In this document: piece by piece, positions 53,362 through 62,745 of the stretch
Numbering within the stretch: the stretch's first letter is position 1
Layout: each line of letters starts with the position of its first letter
Assembly (NCBI RefSeq): GCF_002237595.1
Contig: NZ_CP022529.1
Location: 1,178,001-1,242,000 of the forward strand
Length of the DNA stretch: 64,000 bases
Direction: 5' to 3'
Source of the DNA: Labrenzia sp. VG12
GTDB taxonomy: Bacteria > Pseudomonadota > Alphaproteobacteria > Rhizobiales > Stappiaceae
Position numbers and translations under genes: made by a program
Notes under the pieces: model-generated
What the model was told of the DNA's origin: nothing
The model's input: the letters and a program-made list of their open reading frames with translations, nothing else
Database searches by the model: none

Positions 53362-54555
53362 ATGGCATCCGGAAGTACTGCATTTTTTTCGTCTATCCAG
53401 GCGATCGACCACGGCGATCATGGTGATCACAGCTTGCATGGAGACTTCATAGCGTCTTCAGGCGTGCCTTCGATCGCAGCACCATCACTCATCATGAGCC
53501 ATGCGGTTCTGTCAGGTCCATGGAAATGGGACCCAAGTACTTTCCCCGCGCAGTTGGACTTTAATGACTCGCGCAACATCCTGAACTGGTCGCCGGATGT
53601 ACGCACAATGATTGCGCAACAGGAAATTGCATCGCACATACTGGTGAAACCGAAGACAACAGGGTCTGAAACGAACGGTGACAGCTGTGATGCAGAAACA
53701 GACAGGCATATCGCCGAAATTTGCCTTCGAACCGGCAATTCCGACGATAATCTGATTGCGAGCATTGACCGGCCGCCAATGAGCCTGTTTGCCGAACAGC
53801 TTCACTTTGTCGAGTACTACGCAGACCAGAGACTTGAACGGGTTGCGGAAATTACGCTGCAAATCACCGATGTCATGTCGAATTTTGCGGCGATCGTTCC
53901 ACTTCGACCCGAACGGCGGCGCTGGACACTGGAGTTTATCCGTATCTGTCTGCGTGCTGTTTCCCTTGTTGAAATGCAGACAAAACATCTCCTGGCATGC
54001 CGGCGGCCGGATGAATTCTGGCCGCAGGTTCAGCCGATGATTCAAATGCCCAGCCACAGCTCCTATCCTTCGGGCCATGGAACCGAAGCGTTCCTGATCG
54101 CGACATTGCTTCGACATTTTGCCAAGGCATCTGTTTTTGCAGGTGCGACCGGCTGGTTTGAAGAGGTTGAAAAGCAATTGCGCGCACAAGCCTGCCGCAT
54201 AGCTCAAAACCGGGTGGTAGCAGGTGTTCATTTCCCGATAGACAATGCGGCCGGCTCCATTCTGGGCGTTTCTGTCGCCAATTTCATCCTCAAACTAGCT
54301 GGTGCAGACGGCACTGAATTGTTCGGTCGACGCTTCGATAGCGTCTCCTTCGGACAAGAAAACGATTTCACCCAGGAAGCGGCAAGGGGCATACACAAAA
54401 AGGAATCGCTCAGGAACCCAGATGAGCGCGTGTTTTCGGAAGTGATCGAGCTGTTCGATTGCTCGTTGGAAAACAGCGCCATCGGCGCGATCTACCAAGA
54501 AGCGCTGAAGGAATGGGGCGACCCGCAAGTTTCCGCAGCAACCGAGACAAAGTGA
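53362..54555 (+). CDS. Vanadium haloperoxidase/PAP2-superfamily protein
   Basis: A 397-residue soluble protein with the complete vanadate/phosphate-binding set: K-x6-RP in KHLLACRRP (near residue 207), PSGH in SYPSGHGTEAF (near 236) and R-x5-H-x3-D in NRVVAGVHFPID (near 283). This is the motif pattern shared by vanadium-dependent haloperoxidases and class A phosphatases. The absence of membrane helices and the length favour the haloperoxidase-like branch, but activity cannot be told from sequence. The N-terminal 80 residues are His/Asp-containing (DHGDHGDHSLHGD). No signal peptide. GTAGGGGGAC precedes the start. The next gene begins 7 bp later. Confidence 0.82.
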   Translation: MASGSTAFFSSIQAIDHGDHGDHSLHGDFIASSGVPSIAAPSLIMSHAVLSGPWKWDPSTFPAQLDFNDSRNILNWSPDVRTMIAQQEIASHILVKPKTTGSETNGDSCDAETDRHIAEICLRTGNSDDNLIASIDRPPMSLFAEQLHFVEYYADQRLERVAEITLQITDVMSNFAAIVPLRPERRRWTLEFIRICLRAVSLVEMQTKHLLACRRPDEFWPQVQPMIQMPSHSSYPSGHGTEAFLIATLLRHFAKASVFAGATGWFEEVEKQLRAQACRIAQNRVVAGVHFPIDNAAGSILGVSVANFILKLAGADGTELFGRRFDSVSFGQENDFTQEAARGIHKKESLRNPDERVFSEVIELFDCSLENSAIGAIYQEALKEWGDPQVSAATETK

Positions 54556-54562
54556 GGTTGCG

Positions 54563-56929
54563 ATGACACTTTCCTGGAAAAACATCGTGTTCATGGACGG
54601 CAATCATTCCGGGCCAGTTGGTTTGGTTACGGATTATGATTTTCCAATGTCGTCCTACACCGATTGGTGGCTTCGCAGCCTGGAAGAAAGTCTGACGGGA
54701 GGTCAGTTCACGTTTCAAACGCGGCAAAAGGTCAGCCTGCTGGGTACAGAAAACGACGGCCCCGACGCTACGCTTGAAGCGGCACTGTCAGGTGGCAGGG
54801 GGCGACCTGCCAAAGGCAAGGTTCTGCGATTATACAGTGCGCATCCTTTTGAATATGGGCCTGTCTTGGGGGCAATCCGTAAGCAGAATGAACCGTTTAT
54901 TGACGACAGAAGCGCGCGAGAGCTGCAGCCGGGATCGGTCCTGATGGGCATCATTGATGACGGGATCGCGCTGGCAAATTCACAGTTCCTGAAGCACCAG
55001 GACAACTCAGAGAAGCTTGTCTCGCGCGCGGAATATTTCTGGAACCAGGATGCCGAGCTCGAGGGTCCTGAGACAAGCAGATCCTACCAGGTTCCCTTTG
55101 GTCGCGACTGGGACTCGGCCGAGCTGGAAAGGGTGTTTGACAATGCAAGATGCCATTCGACTGATTTTCCCGATCAAGACCAGGTCAACCGGGCCCTGGA
55201 GATGGACAAGATCCTGTCGAACTGCGCTCAACACGGCACCCACGTGATGGATCTGGCGACGGGTTACAATCACCGCGACATGACGGCAAACGAACTTGGT
55301 GAAGTCCCAGGCGATTGCTCTCACCTCCGTCCCATCATCGCCGTGCAGCTGGCGCGCATAGCCACGCGGGAATCCTCAGGGGCCTTCATGTCGACCTATG
55401 TGACAGAGGCGCTGAACTACATTCTTGTCCGCGCACAACAATTGCAGCCCGAGAAAGGCACAAAAATTCCGCTGGTCATCAATTTTTCCTACGGAATTTT
55501 TGCGGGCACCTTGAGCGGCAATGATCACATGGAAGAATGGATCGACATCGCGATCGAGAAAGTGACAAAGGAATTCGGATTTCCGATTTTTGTCACTCTT
55601 CCTGCCGGAAACAGTTACCTGGAAAAATGCCATGGCGAGCGCAAAGTACGAAGATCAACTTCCGTAAAACCGCCAAAATTCCCCGATTTTGAGCTGCTAG
55701 TCCAGCCCGACAACAATGCGCCAACCGTGGTGGAATTCCATTGGCCAGAAACAACCAACAATGCTCCGGAAACCTTGGGGGTGCCGCCTGATTTGGTGAC
55801 GCGGAAACCTGGCGACAGCAAGGGAATTAGAGACCTTCCGGCTAAACTTCGAAAAGATCTCTTGGAGACCCAAACCAAGGTGTTGTCGGATCTTCATCTC
55901 TTCCTGTGGCCTCCCGGGGCAGATCAACCCCTTGAAGTGAAATCTGGCCGTGGTCCGAATTTTTATCATGGCGCGGAACTTAGGGACAGCGCCGACAGGT
56001 TGGTCGGCATGCTCTATCACGAGCGTCTCATCGCCTTGGCTGAAAAACGACTCGCCAAGGACGGACAGGAGGATGACGATCTGGAGGATGAACAGCCTCC
56101 TACGGGAAAGCCTGCGCTTTTGAGCGAAGTTAGAAAACTGACGTTGATCCTGGCACCAACACAGTTCGAGCAAAGTCTCTATTCAAGGGAAATGTCCCGT
56201 TCGCGTCCGAAATTGCAGCAAAATGAGGCATCAATACCGGCCGGGAAATGGGGGATTGCGCTTGCACGGACGGGCGACCACAAAATTGAAGACACGGTCA
56301 CTGTTCGTTGTCAGCGCGGCGACACGCCCTTCGGTTTTCGCCCGTTCGGGCGGCAGAGCCGCCTGGAGGATTTCAATTATCATGACTATGCGCCTGATGG
56401 TCGCGTAAACGAAAAGGACAATGATCGTCAGTGGGTTCTGCGCCGAGGCACACTTAGCGCGATAGCCACGGGGCAGGAGACGATCCGTGTCGGCAGCTAC
56501 CGTCTGTCCAATCTCGACAGACGGGATGTACCCACCAATCGCGTTGAATCCGGAGCCAGTCTGTTTTCAAGCGCTGCCTATGGTGATGATGCCCCTGATG
56601 ATCTTCTAAGATGGTGGCCGCGCAAGACCATCGATGTTGCCGCAGCGACGGAGATCAGTCACGCGTTGCCGGGCATCAAGGCAACAGGAACCCATAGTGG
56701 TTCAAGTTTCCGGTTCTCCGGAACCTCGAGCGCAGCTCCGCAGGTGGCGCGATGGCTGGCGGCGTCGGTCGGCTCGGTTATGCAGCAGAAAAAGAAAACC
56801 GGAAAAAGTGCCCGTATTTCCGTGAGACTGCAAGCCAAACGTGAACTTAAGAACGGCACCAATTTTGCGCCTTCAAAGTCCAAGGCCAGAACCGGCGTTG
56901 CGCTTTTGAAAGGTCCGCGCGCACGTTGA
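54563..56929 (+). CDS. Subtilisin-like serine peptidase (S8), no signal peptide
   Basis: A 788-residue subtilase. The catalytic Asp lies in LMGIIDDGIALANSQF (near residue 131), His in CAQHGTHVMDLATGYN (near 226) and Ser in FSGTSSAAPQVARWL (near 720). Between His and Ser is an insert of nearly 500 residues, much longer than in ordinary subtilisins, with the Asn-region LPAGNSYLEKCHGE near 350. There is no export signal and no clear propeptide, so a cytoplasmic or non-classical location is likely. The C-terminus is Lys/Arg-rich. It is cotranscribed with the haloperoxidase-like gene. Confidence 0.85.
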   Translation: MTLSWKNIVFMDGNHSGPVGLVTDYDFPMSSYTDWWLRSLEESLTGGQFTFQTRQKVSLLGTENDGPDATLEAALSGGRGRPAKGKVLRLYSAHPFEYGPVLGAIRKQNEPFIDDRSARELQPGSVLMGIIDDGIALANSQFLKHQDNSEKLVSRAEYFWNQDAELEGPETSRSYQVPFGRDWDSAELERVFDNARCHSTDFPDQDQVNRALEMDKILSNCAQHGTHVMDLATGYNHRDMTANELGEVPGDCSHLRPIIAVQLARIATRESSGAFMSTYVTEALNYILVRAQQLQPEKGTKIPLVINFSYGIFAGTLSGNDHMEEWIDIAIEKVTKEFGFPIFVTLPAGNSYLEKCHGERKVRRSTSVKPPKFPDFELLVQPDNNAPTVVEFHWPETTNNAPETLGVPPDLVTRKPGDSKGIRDLPAKLRKDLLETQTKVLSDLHLFLWPPGADQPLEVKSGRGPNFYHGAELRDSADRLVGMLYHERLIALAEKRLAKDGQEDDDLEDEQPPTGKPALLSEVRKLTLILAPTQFEQSLYSREMSRSRPKLQQNEASIPAGKWGIALARTGDHKIEDTVTVRCQRGDTPFGFRPFGRQSRLEDFNYHDYAPDGRVNEKDNDRQWVLRRGTLSAIATGQETIRVGSYRLSNLDRRDVPTNRVESGASLFSSAAYGDDAPDDLLRWWPRKTIDVAAATEISHALPGIKATGTHSGSSFRFSGTSSAAPQVARWLAASVGSVMQQKKKTGKSARISVRLQAKRELKNGTNFAPSKSKARTGVALLKGPRAR

Positions 56930-56982
56930 TTTCCAAGTTGATTACGCGGGCGCATCGCTTGTAACGATGCGCCCGCAATTCA

Positions 56983-58773
56983 TTACCCAATCATGCCGGC
57001 TGCGCGCATAAACGCTTCCAGTGAGGTGATGGGTTCACCGCATGGACGAACTCCGTCCACGGGATGCCATCGCCCATTGTCACTGCCGGACATGTGCCAG
57101 TAGCTGTTGGAAGACGCCGCAACCAGGCCTACCAGCGTTTCCGCCACGAGCCGGGAGCCGAGGGGCCCAAGATGCTCGCCGCTGGCTTTGACCTCGGCTT
57201 CCTTGAGAACGTAGAACCAGAGAGGCGTTTGATCGACGAAATCGCCCGCGATCACCTGAGCCCCCGTCGGTCCTGACGCGATTTCCTCCGGTGTCAGCGG
57301 ATCGAGCCTGACCCCCTGAGCTTCAAATCCCGCAAGACAGGCCTGTGCAGTCGGCAAATTGAGAAGTTGGCCGCGGCGCAGGTTGCGTCTTGGAAGTTTC
57401 TTTAGCGCATGAAACAACCCTTCGGGCTCGTTGCGCATCGCGAACAACGGAGGTGCAAGGCGTGTGTCGAGTTTTCTGGTGTTCCGGTCTGGTCTTGCAT
57501 CCGCCCCCAGATTGAGCAAGCGCGACATGTCGCTGACCCAGTTGGACGGCAGACGTGGCAGGCCGGCCAAAGGCTGCGCACCATTGCCGGTGAACAGTTG
57601 CAACTGATGGAATGTGCCGCGTGCTGCGCCGCCGTCGATACCTACACCGTTGCGGCCGAAGAACACATTCCAGTCATAGCTTGACCGCGCCATCGTGTGG
57701 CCGAAGCGGAAAGCAGCGACCGAAAACTCCAGGGGCATGGGAAGAAGCCCACTGCGGGCCGGTGGATTTTGTGCCAGAAACGCCATGTAAGCGGGCGCTC
57801 CGTGCACGAGAACGTCGTCAAGCACTTCGTGGTCGCAGATGGAGCGAAGATAAACGTTGACGACCAGCCATTGATAAATTCGCCGAACTTCGGACTTGGC
57901 CCATTCGAACAAGGCGTCGGGATCGTTGACGGGTGCGCCAAGGGAAGGATCGCGGCGGGCCGTTTGGACAACATTGTTGTGGAACCGCGCGAAACTGAGA
58001 TGCAACTGCGCCACTGCGAGATTCTCGTCGTTGCGACCATCTCCAATAACGGCAACTCCCTTTTTGGGTTTGCCGTTTTCATCCAGAAACCGCTTTTCCA
58101 GATCGGGGGGCAGATCGGCCAGATCGTCTTCTGACAATATGGCGTCCTTTTGAAACAGCCGGCCGAAACGCAGGAGATCGCGCGCAATATCCTTTGGATA
58201 CTCTACCTGCTGCGGATGATCGCTTGGCACCGGGAATTCGGTTCCAAGGAAAAGCAGGGCGCGATCGAACGGAGCACGCATCGCTTCCATCAGCTTCTTG
58301 GCGAAACTCCCTGGTGCTGCCGCGGACCCGCCATAAAGACTGTCGAGATCCAGCGCTCCGGTGCGCAGATTGAACAGGTTTTCTGTCACGAAAGATCGTT
58401 CAAGCGGCTCAAGCGTTGCGGCATCTATCGTAAAAACACCGTTGTCTCTATCAGTATTTGCCGTGACATCGTGATCGATGAACTGTCCTAGATAGGTGAA
58501 GATTGCAGGCAGACTTGAATTGTCTTCTTCCGCCGGACCGGCATCAATCATCGCATCAGCGATGCTGTCGAGCAATCTTACCGTGTCAGCACTGTGTTTT
58601 GGCGCCGAAGCGTCCGGGAACAAATAGCCGAAACGACCGAGTTCACCAGCGGGTGATGTCATTGAAGTCGGTGTTTCTCCGGAACGATAGCCGCAGGCAC
58701 ACTCCAGGCTGGGCAGATCGGAATTGCTCGGAGACAACTGGACATGGGCTCCATGACCGCTAAACAACAGCAT
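56983..58773 (-). CDS. Animal-type heme peroxidase
   Basis: A 596-residue member of the peroxidase-cyclooxygenase superfamily. The distal His is in FTYLGQFIDHDVT (H101) and the proximal His in RFGHTMARSSYDWN (near 357). HLSFARFHNNVV and YQWLVVNVYL are family segments. There is no signal peptide, RTX repeat or extra domain. AGGAGAGGCC precedes the ATG at 58773; an upstream extension to 58839 is rejected. The gene faces the subtilase gene with a 53-bp gap. Its likely role is H2O2-dependent oxidation, possibly of halides. Confidence 0.88.
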   Translation of the reverse strand: MLLFSGHGAHVQLSPSNSDLPSLECACGYRSGETPTSMTSPAGELGRFGYLFPDASAPKHSADTVRLLDSIADAMIDAGPAEEDNSSLPAIFTYLGQFIDHDVTANTDRDNGVFTIDAATLEPLERSFVTENLFNLRTGALDLDSLYGGSAAAPGSFAKKLMEAMRAPFDRALLFLGTEFPVPSDHPQQVEYPKDIARDLLRFGRLFQKDAILSEDDLADLPPDLEKRFLDENGKPKKGVAVIGDGRNDENLAVAQLHLSFARFHNNVVQTARRDPSLGAPVNDPDALFEWAKSEVRRIYQWLVVNVYLRSICDHEVLDDVLVHGAPAYMAFLAQNPPARSGLLPMPLEFSVAAFRFGHTMARSSYDWNVFFGRNGVGIDGGAARGTFHQLQLFTGNGAQPLAGLPRLPSNWVSDMSRLLNLGADARPDRNTRKLDTRLAPPLFAMRNEPEGLFHALKKLPRRNLRRGQLLNLPTAQACLAGFEAQGVRLDPLTPEEIASGPTGAQVIAGDFVDQTPLWFYVLKEAEVKASGEHLGPLGSRLVAETLVGLVAASSNSYWHMSGSDNGRWHPVDGVRPCGEPITSLEAFMRAAGMIG

Positions 58774-59052
58774 TTGGCCTCTCCTATGTTTGGTGGTAGA
58801 CGAAGTCACCAAAGCTCTGGGAGGCCAATAGAGCGTCAATTGCCTGTGAAAAAATTAGTAATAATCGGCTGAATTTGAGAATTATCGATCTGCTACTATT
58901 TTGCCTGCATGGCAGATATTTGAAATTTCATAGAATCGTGTGCATTTAACGTCAATTGACGCCTGGATAACAGAAAAAATACATTAAACTCATTGCAGGT
59001 CACTATCCATTGTTTCGGGATGTACAGATCCCGTCACATGGAGGACCAAGAC

Positions 59053-59433
59053 ATGAGCAATTCAAGTGCAATTTCCGTATCTGCCAAAATGCACGATGCG
59101 ACGCTCGAACCACAGGACAACACGATCTTTACGTTGTCTTTCAAGAACAAGGCGGTCGACGAGCGTGCGCAAAACATCGCCGCCCGCCTGAAGCTGACAC
59201 GCACCGATTCCGGTTCGCTCAATACCGATGAGATCATTCTGGCCCAGAAGGAAGTCGTGCTTCTGAAACTGGATCCTGGCCAGGTTGATCAACGGACAAT
59301 CTCCGTGGAGACCAAGGGCGACAATGGCGGCGAGGTCATTGGCGACTACAACATCGAGGTGTTGCTCGACTACCAGTTGACCCGTGCCGACTGGTCATGC
59401 GCCTCAGTGCCGTTCACCGTCGAACCCGACTGA
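59053..59433 (+). CDS. Unknown beta-rich protein, 126 residues
   Basis: A soluble protein starting MSNSSAISVSAKMHDATLEP, with alternating hydrophobic strands (TIFTLSFKNKAVDERAQN, VVLLKLDPGQVDQRTISVE, YNIEVLLDYQLTRADWS) that suggest a small beta sandwich. No signal peptide or known family. GAGGACC precedes the ATG. It is the first of two small genes after the peroxidase locus, divergent from the peroxidase with a shared 280-bp promoter region. Confidence 0.65.
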   Translation: MSNSSAISVSAKMHDATLEPQDNTIFTLSFKNKAVDERAQNIAARLKLTRTDSGSLNTDEIILAQKEVVLLKLDPGQVDQRTISVETKGDNGGEVIGDYNIEVLLDYQLTRADWSCASVPFTVEPD

Positions 59434-59511
59434 TGCGTCGCTCAAGGCTGCGCTTAAACGGGGCAGCCTTGAGCCCTTCGCGATGAGGTTAATCTGAAAG
59501 GAGTAAATCCA

Positions 59512-59880
59512 ATGGAAGTTACAGTTTGGCTGGAACTGATAGGACTCGGGCTCGTTTGTGGCCTGATTGGTCAGGCGCTGCGCGTGCTGGTCGGCCTGAA
59601 AAAAATGTCCAAGCAGAAAGACGCTGCTGCAGTAGGGGTGGAGGGTCAGGATGTGCCGTTTAGCAGCGGCCGCCTGATCGTGTCGCTTCTGATAGGAGCG
59701 ATTGCAGGGGCACTGGCGGCGGTTTCGTCAATCGCCGATGTTCAGAGCATCTCCTCACAGGCCGTCATCGGGCTCGCAGCTGCGGGGTATGCCGGAACCG
59801 ATTTCATCGAAGGTTTGTTGAAGGGGTTCGTGGCACCAGGACAACAGCCTGCTGCCGTACCTGAAGGTGGACGAGGCTGA
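59512..59880 (+). CDS. Small membrane protein, holin-like topology
   Basis: A 122-residue protein with an N-terminal helix (LELIGLGLVCGLIGQALRVLVG) and a Gly/Ala-rich hydrophobic helix (LIVSLLIGAIAGALAAVSSI), plus a third weak segment (AVIGLAAAGYAGTDFIEGLL). A charged linker separates the first two and the tail is Pro/Gln/Gly-rich. The pattern GYAGTDFIEG resembles small phage or putative holin-type proteins; function is unknown. AAAGGAG precedes the ATG; 78 bp after the preceding gene. Confidence 0.65.
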   Translation: MEVTVWLELIGLGLVCGLIGQALRVLVGLKKMSKQKDAAAVGVEGQDVPFSSGRLIVSLLIGAIAGALAAVSSIADVQSISSQAVIGLAAAGYAGTDFIEGLLKGFVAPGQQPAAVPEGGRG

Positions 59881-59952
59881 TCTCTTTGCCTGCCTCGTTT
59901 CTTCTCGCAAGGAGAAAACACACTCTCAGGCATTCAGCTGATTGGAAATTGT

Positions 59953-60026
59953 TGGCTGGGGAACCTGGATTCGAACCAGGACTAACGGAGTCAGAGTCCG
60001 CGGGTCTACCGTTAACCTATTCCCCA
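59953..60026 (-). tRNA. tRNA-Gln (CUG)
   Basis: Minus-strand TGGGGAATAGGTTAACGG starts a 74-nt cloverleaf. The acceptor GGGGAA pairs with TTCCCC, the anticodon stem is GCGGA/TCCGT with loop CTCTGAC (anticodon CTG), the T arm is CTGG-TTCGAAT-CCAG, and CCA is encoded. CAG codons are read by this isoacceptor. Confidence 0.95.
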
Positions 60027-60316
60027 GCAAAGCTCGCTGATGGAGCGCTCAATCGCCTCGTAAGATCGGACACCGGCCCGTCGCGATTGGTGTGCCGCAT
60101 ATACATCCATCATAATCTGGATTGCAAGACCCGTTTCTGACTTTTTTGTGAAATCTCGGCGTCGCAGATCTGACCGACGTCGACTGACCTCAATTCGCCT
60201 CAGGCAAAGCTTTTCCAGCGCCTGTCAACCTGTTACAGTTTTGACAACGAAAGACGCGGTTCCCGTCCGCGCCCCATTAAAACGGCAGGCTGCTGCGGGA
60301 ATCTGAAAGGCACAAC

Positions 60317-62026
60317 GTGACTCAGTCAGGTCAGGAACCGCCCGAATCCGGGCGACGTACCGCTGACGTGTCCGTTTCCAGCGGGGCTCCACAGGAGCCC
60401 AAGGGAGCAAACAGGCGGCGCCGCAAGCGCCGATCTGGCAAAGGGTCGAAAGGCAACCAGGCAGGCACCGCAACAAATGGTACGCCTGTGGTGTCTCCGG
60501 CAAACGGCCCGGTTCCCGTCGAGACTGCGAACGGACCCGTCGAAAAGAGGCCCATGGGGCCATCAGCCGCTGCTTCTGAAGACAGCGGCCGCAAGGACGG
60601 CGAGCGAAAGCGCAAAAAGCGCAGGCGCGGGCGATCCAAAACGGCCGGCAGTCAGATTGCAGCACATGACCCATCGACCGCTATCAGCGGCGAGGGCACT
60701 CCCGCACAATCGGACACGCTGACAAGCGCCAAGGGAAAGAAGGCTGCCCGCAGACGTGGCCGCCGCCGCAGACAAGCGTCAGGCGGTACGGGCCCGCAGT
60801 CTCAAACAGCGATGCCTCCTGGGCAGACAACCCAAGGAGCGGTGCCGGAGGCTCGGGGCAGGCCCAATGATGCGGTTGTCCAGAAAGCCCGGCGATCTGA
60901 CAACCCGTCAGGGCCTATTTCTCCCGACAAGAGCCGTGGCGGACGCGGCGGCCTTCATCGTGCAAGGTCCTCCGGCGCGCGCGCAGGCAATGCGCCGCTT
61001 TATGCGGCTCTGGATCTCGGTACCAACAATTGCCGGCTTCTGATCGCGCGTCCGGAAGAGCGCGGGTTTCGCGTTGTTGATGCCTATTCAAGGATCGTTC
61101 GTCTTGGCGAGGGGGTCGGATCGAACAGGAAACTGAGCGACGCCGCCATGGACCGGGCGATCGACGCCCTGGCACAGTGCCATCGAAAACTGGCGGACAG
61201 GGGCGTAAGCCGGTCCCGTCTGATTGCGACCGAAGCCTGCCGAGCCGCGGAAAACGGTGATGATTTCATCGACCGGGTCAAGAGCGAGACGGGATTGGCG
61301 CTGGAAGTGGTCAACCGGGAAACGGAAGCCCGGCTTGCCGTTGCCGGATGCGCGTCGCTTGTCGATCTGGATGCAGACGGTGTCATCCTGTTCGATATTG
61401 GCGGCGGCTCCTCCGAAATCGTCTGGCTCGACCTGCGCAACCGATGCGGCGCGCGCGGCTATGCCCTGACGCGCTTCATCCGGTCCTGGATTTCGTTGCC
61501 GGTGGGTGTCGTCAATCTGGCGGAACGCCATGGCGGGGTTCACGTCACTCCCGACATATTCGAAGCCATGGTCGAAGACGCCGCCAACCATCTGGCGGCC
61601 TTCAGTCTCGCGCATAATCTGACCGAGGCGATTTCCTCCGGCCGTGTCCACATGCTCGGCACGTCCGGCACGGTCACCACGCTTGCGGGCGTGCATCTCG
61701 GCCTCAAACGCTACGACCGCAGACGCGTGGACGGAACCTGGCTGGCAGACGGCGATGTTGCCAGAATGATTGATCAACTGCGCGACATGCCGTATGAGGC
61801 GCGTGTTGAAAATCCCTGCATCGGCGCGGACCGGGCGGATCTGGTCCTGGCCGGCTGCGCTATCCTGGAAGCAATCCGGCGGCGTTGGACCTGTTCGCGC
61901 CTTCGGGTTGCCGACCGTGGCTTGCGGGAAGGCATTCTTACAGAACTGATGGCTGCCGACGGCGTCTGGTCCAACCGACGTTCGGGACACAGGCATCATC
62001 GCAGCCGCCAGAGGAACGAACCATGA
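60317..62026 (+). CDS. Ppx/GppA-family phosphatase with basic N-terminus
   Basis: A 569-residue protein of the exopolyphosphatase/pppGpp phosphatase family. Residues 1-230 are low-complexity, rich in Arg, Lys, Gly and Pro (RRRKRRSGKGSKG, GERKRKKRRRGRSK). The ASKHA domain begins at YAALDLGTNNCRLLIARPEE and has VILFDIGGGSSEIVWLD. The basic part suggests binding to RNA, ribosomes or polyphosphate. The start is GTG at 60317. The stop overlaps the rlmE start. The pairing with rlmE is common in related bacteria. Confidence 0.9.
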   Translation: MTQSGQEPPESGRRTADVSVSSGAPQEPKGANRRRRKRRSGKGSKGNQAGTATNGTPVVSPANGPVPVETANGPVEKRPMGPSAAASEDSGRKDGERKRKKRRRGRSKTAGSQIAAHDPSTAISGEGTPAQSDTLTSAKGKKAARRRGRRRRQASGGTGPQSQTAMPPGQTTQGAVPEARGRPNDAVVQKARRSDNPSGPISPDKSRGGRGGLHRARSSGARAGNAPLYAALDLGTNNCRLLIARPEERGFRVVDAYSRIVRLGEGVGSNRKLSDAAMDRAIDALAQCHRKLADRGVSRSRLIATEACRAAENGDDFIDRVKSETGLALEVVNRETEARLAVAGCASLVDLDADGVILFDIGGGSSEIVWLDLRNRCGARGYALTRFIRSWISLPVGVVNLAERHGGVHVTPDIFEAMVEDAANHLAAFSLAHNLTEAISSGRVHMLGTSGTVTTLAGVHLGLKRYDRRRVDGTWLADGDVARMIDQLRDMPYEARVENPCIGADRADLVLAGCAILEAIRRRWTCSRLRVADRGLREGILTELMAADGVWSNRRSGHRHHRSRQRNEP

Positions 62027-62745
62027 GCCGTGGAAAAAAGGGGTCCGGCGACCGGGGCCTGCACGTCAAGGTCAAGACAGCCGCAGGCCGTCGGGAATCG
62101 TCGACCCGCTGGTTGTCGCGTCAATTGAATGATCCGTACGTGCGCCGGGCCAAGATCGATGGTTATCGTTCGCGGGCGGCCTACAAGCTGATTGAAATCG
62201 ACGACAAGCACAAGCTCCTGAAGCCCGGATACCGGGTGGTCGATCTCGGCTGCGCACCGGGAGGCTGGTGTCAGGTTGCCGTGGAGCGCGTGCAGTCCAG
62301 CGTCGAGGCGCCGAAAGTGGTCGGTATCGACTATCTCGATATGGATCACGTGCGCGGCACGACCTTTCTGAAGAAGGACTTTCTGGACGACGATGCTCCG
62401 GACGCCCTGATGACCGCGCTTGGCGGGCACCGGCCCGATGTTGTCCTGTCCGACATGGCCGCACCGACAACCGGTCACAAGCAGACCGATCACCTGCGCA
62501 CAACGCATCTTTTTGAAATTGCGATCGACTTTGCCCGCCGGAATCTGGTCCCCGGGGGCTCTTTCCTGGCGAAAGTCTTTCGCGGCGGCACCGAAAACGC
62601 CATGCTTCAGGACCTGAAGCGTGAATTCAAATCCGTTTCGCATCTGAAGCCGCCGGCCAGCCGCAAGGAAAGCCCGGAACTCTATGTCATTGCCAAGGGC
62701 TTTCGCGGCAGCGAGCTGCAAGACGGTGAGCCGTCCGATGACTGA
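62023..62745 (+). CDS. rlmE: 23S rRNA 2'-O-ribose U2552 methyltransferase RlmE
   Basis: RlmE (FtsJ/RrmJ) methylates U2552 in the ribosomal A loop late in 50S assembly. The 240-residue protein has a basic N-terminus (SRGKKGSGDRGLHVKVKTA), motif I VVDLGCAPGGWCQVAVERVQ, and the catalytic K-D-K-E set with YRSRAAYKLIEID, DVVLSDMAAPTTGHKQTDH and GGSFLAKVFRGG. The start codon overlaps the ppx stop (ATGA) and its end overlaps the next start. Confidence 0.97.
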   Translation: MSRGKKGSGDRGLHVKVKTAAGRRESSTRWLSRQLNDPYVRRAKIDGYRSRAAYKLIEIDDKHKLLKPGYRVVDLGCAPGGWCQVAVERVQSSVEAPKVVGIDYLDMDHVRGTTFLKKDFLDDDAPDALMTALGGHRPDVVLSDMAAPTTGHKQTDHLRTTHLFEIAIDFARRNLVPGGSFLAKVFRGGTENAMLQDLKREFKSVSHLKPPASRKESPELYVIAKGFRGSELQDGEPSDD

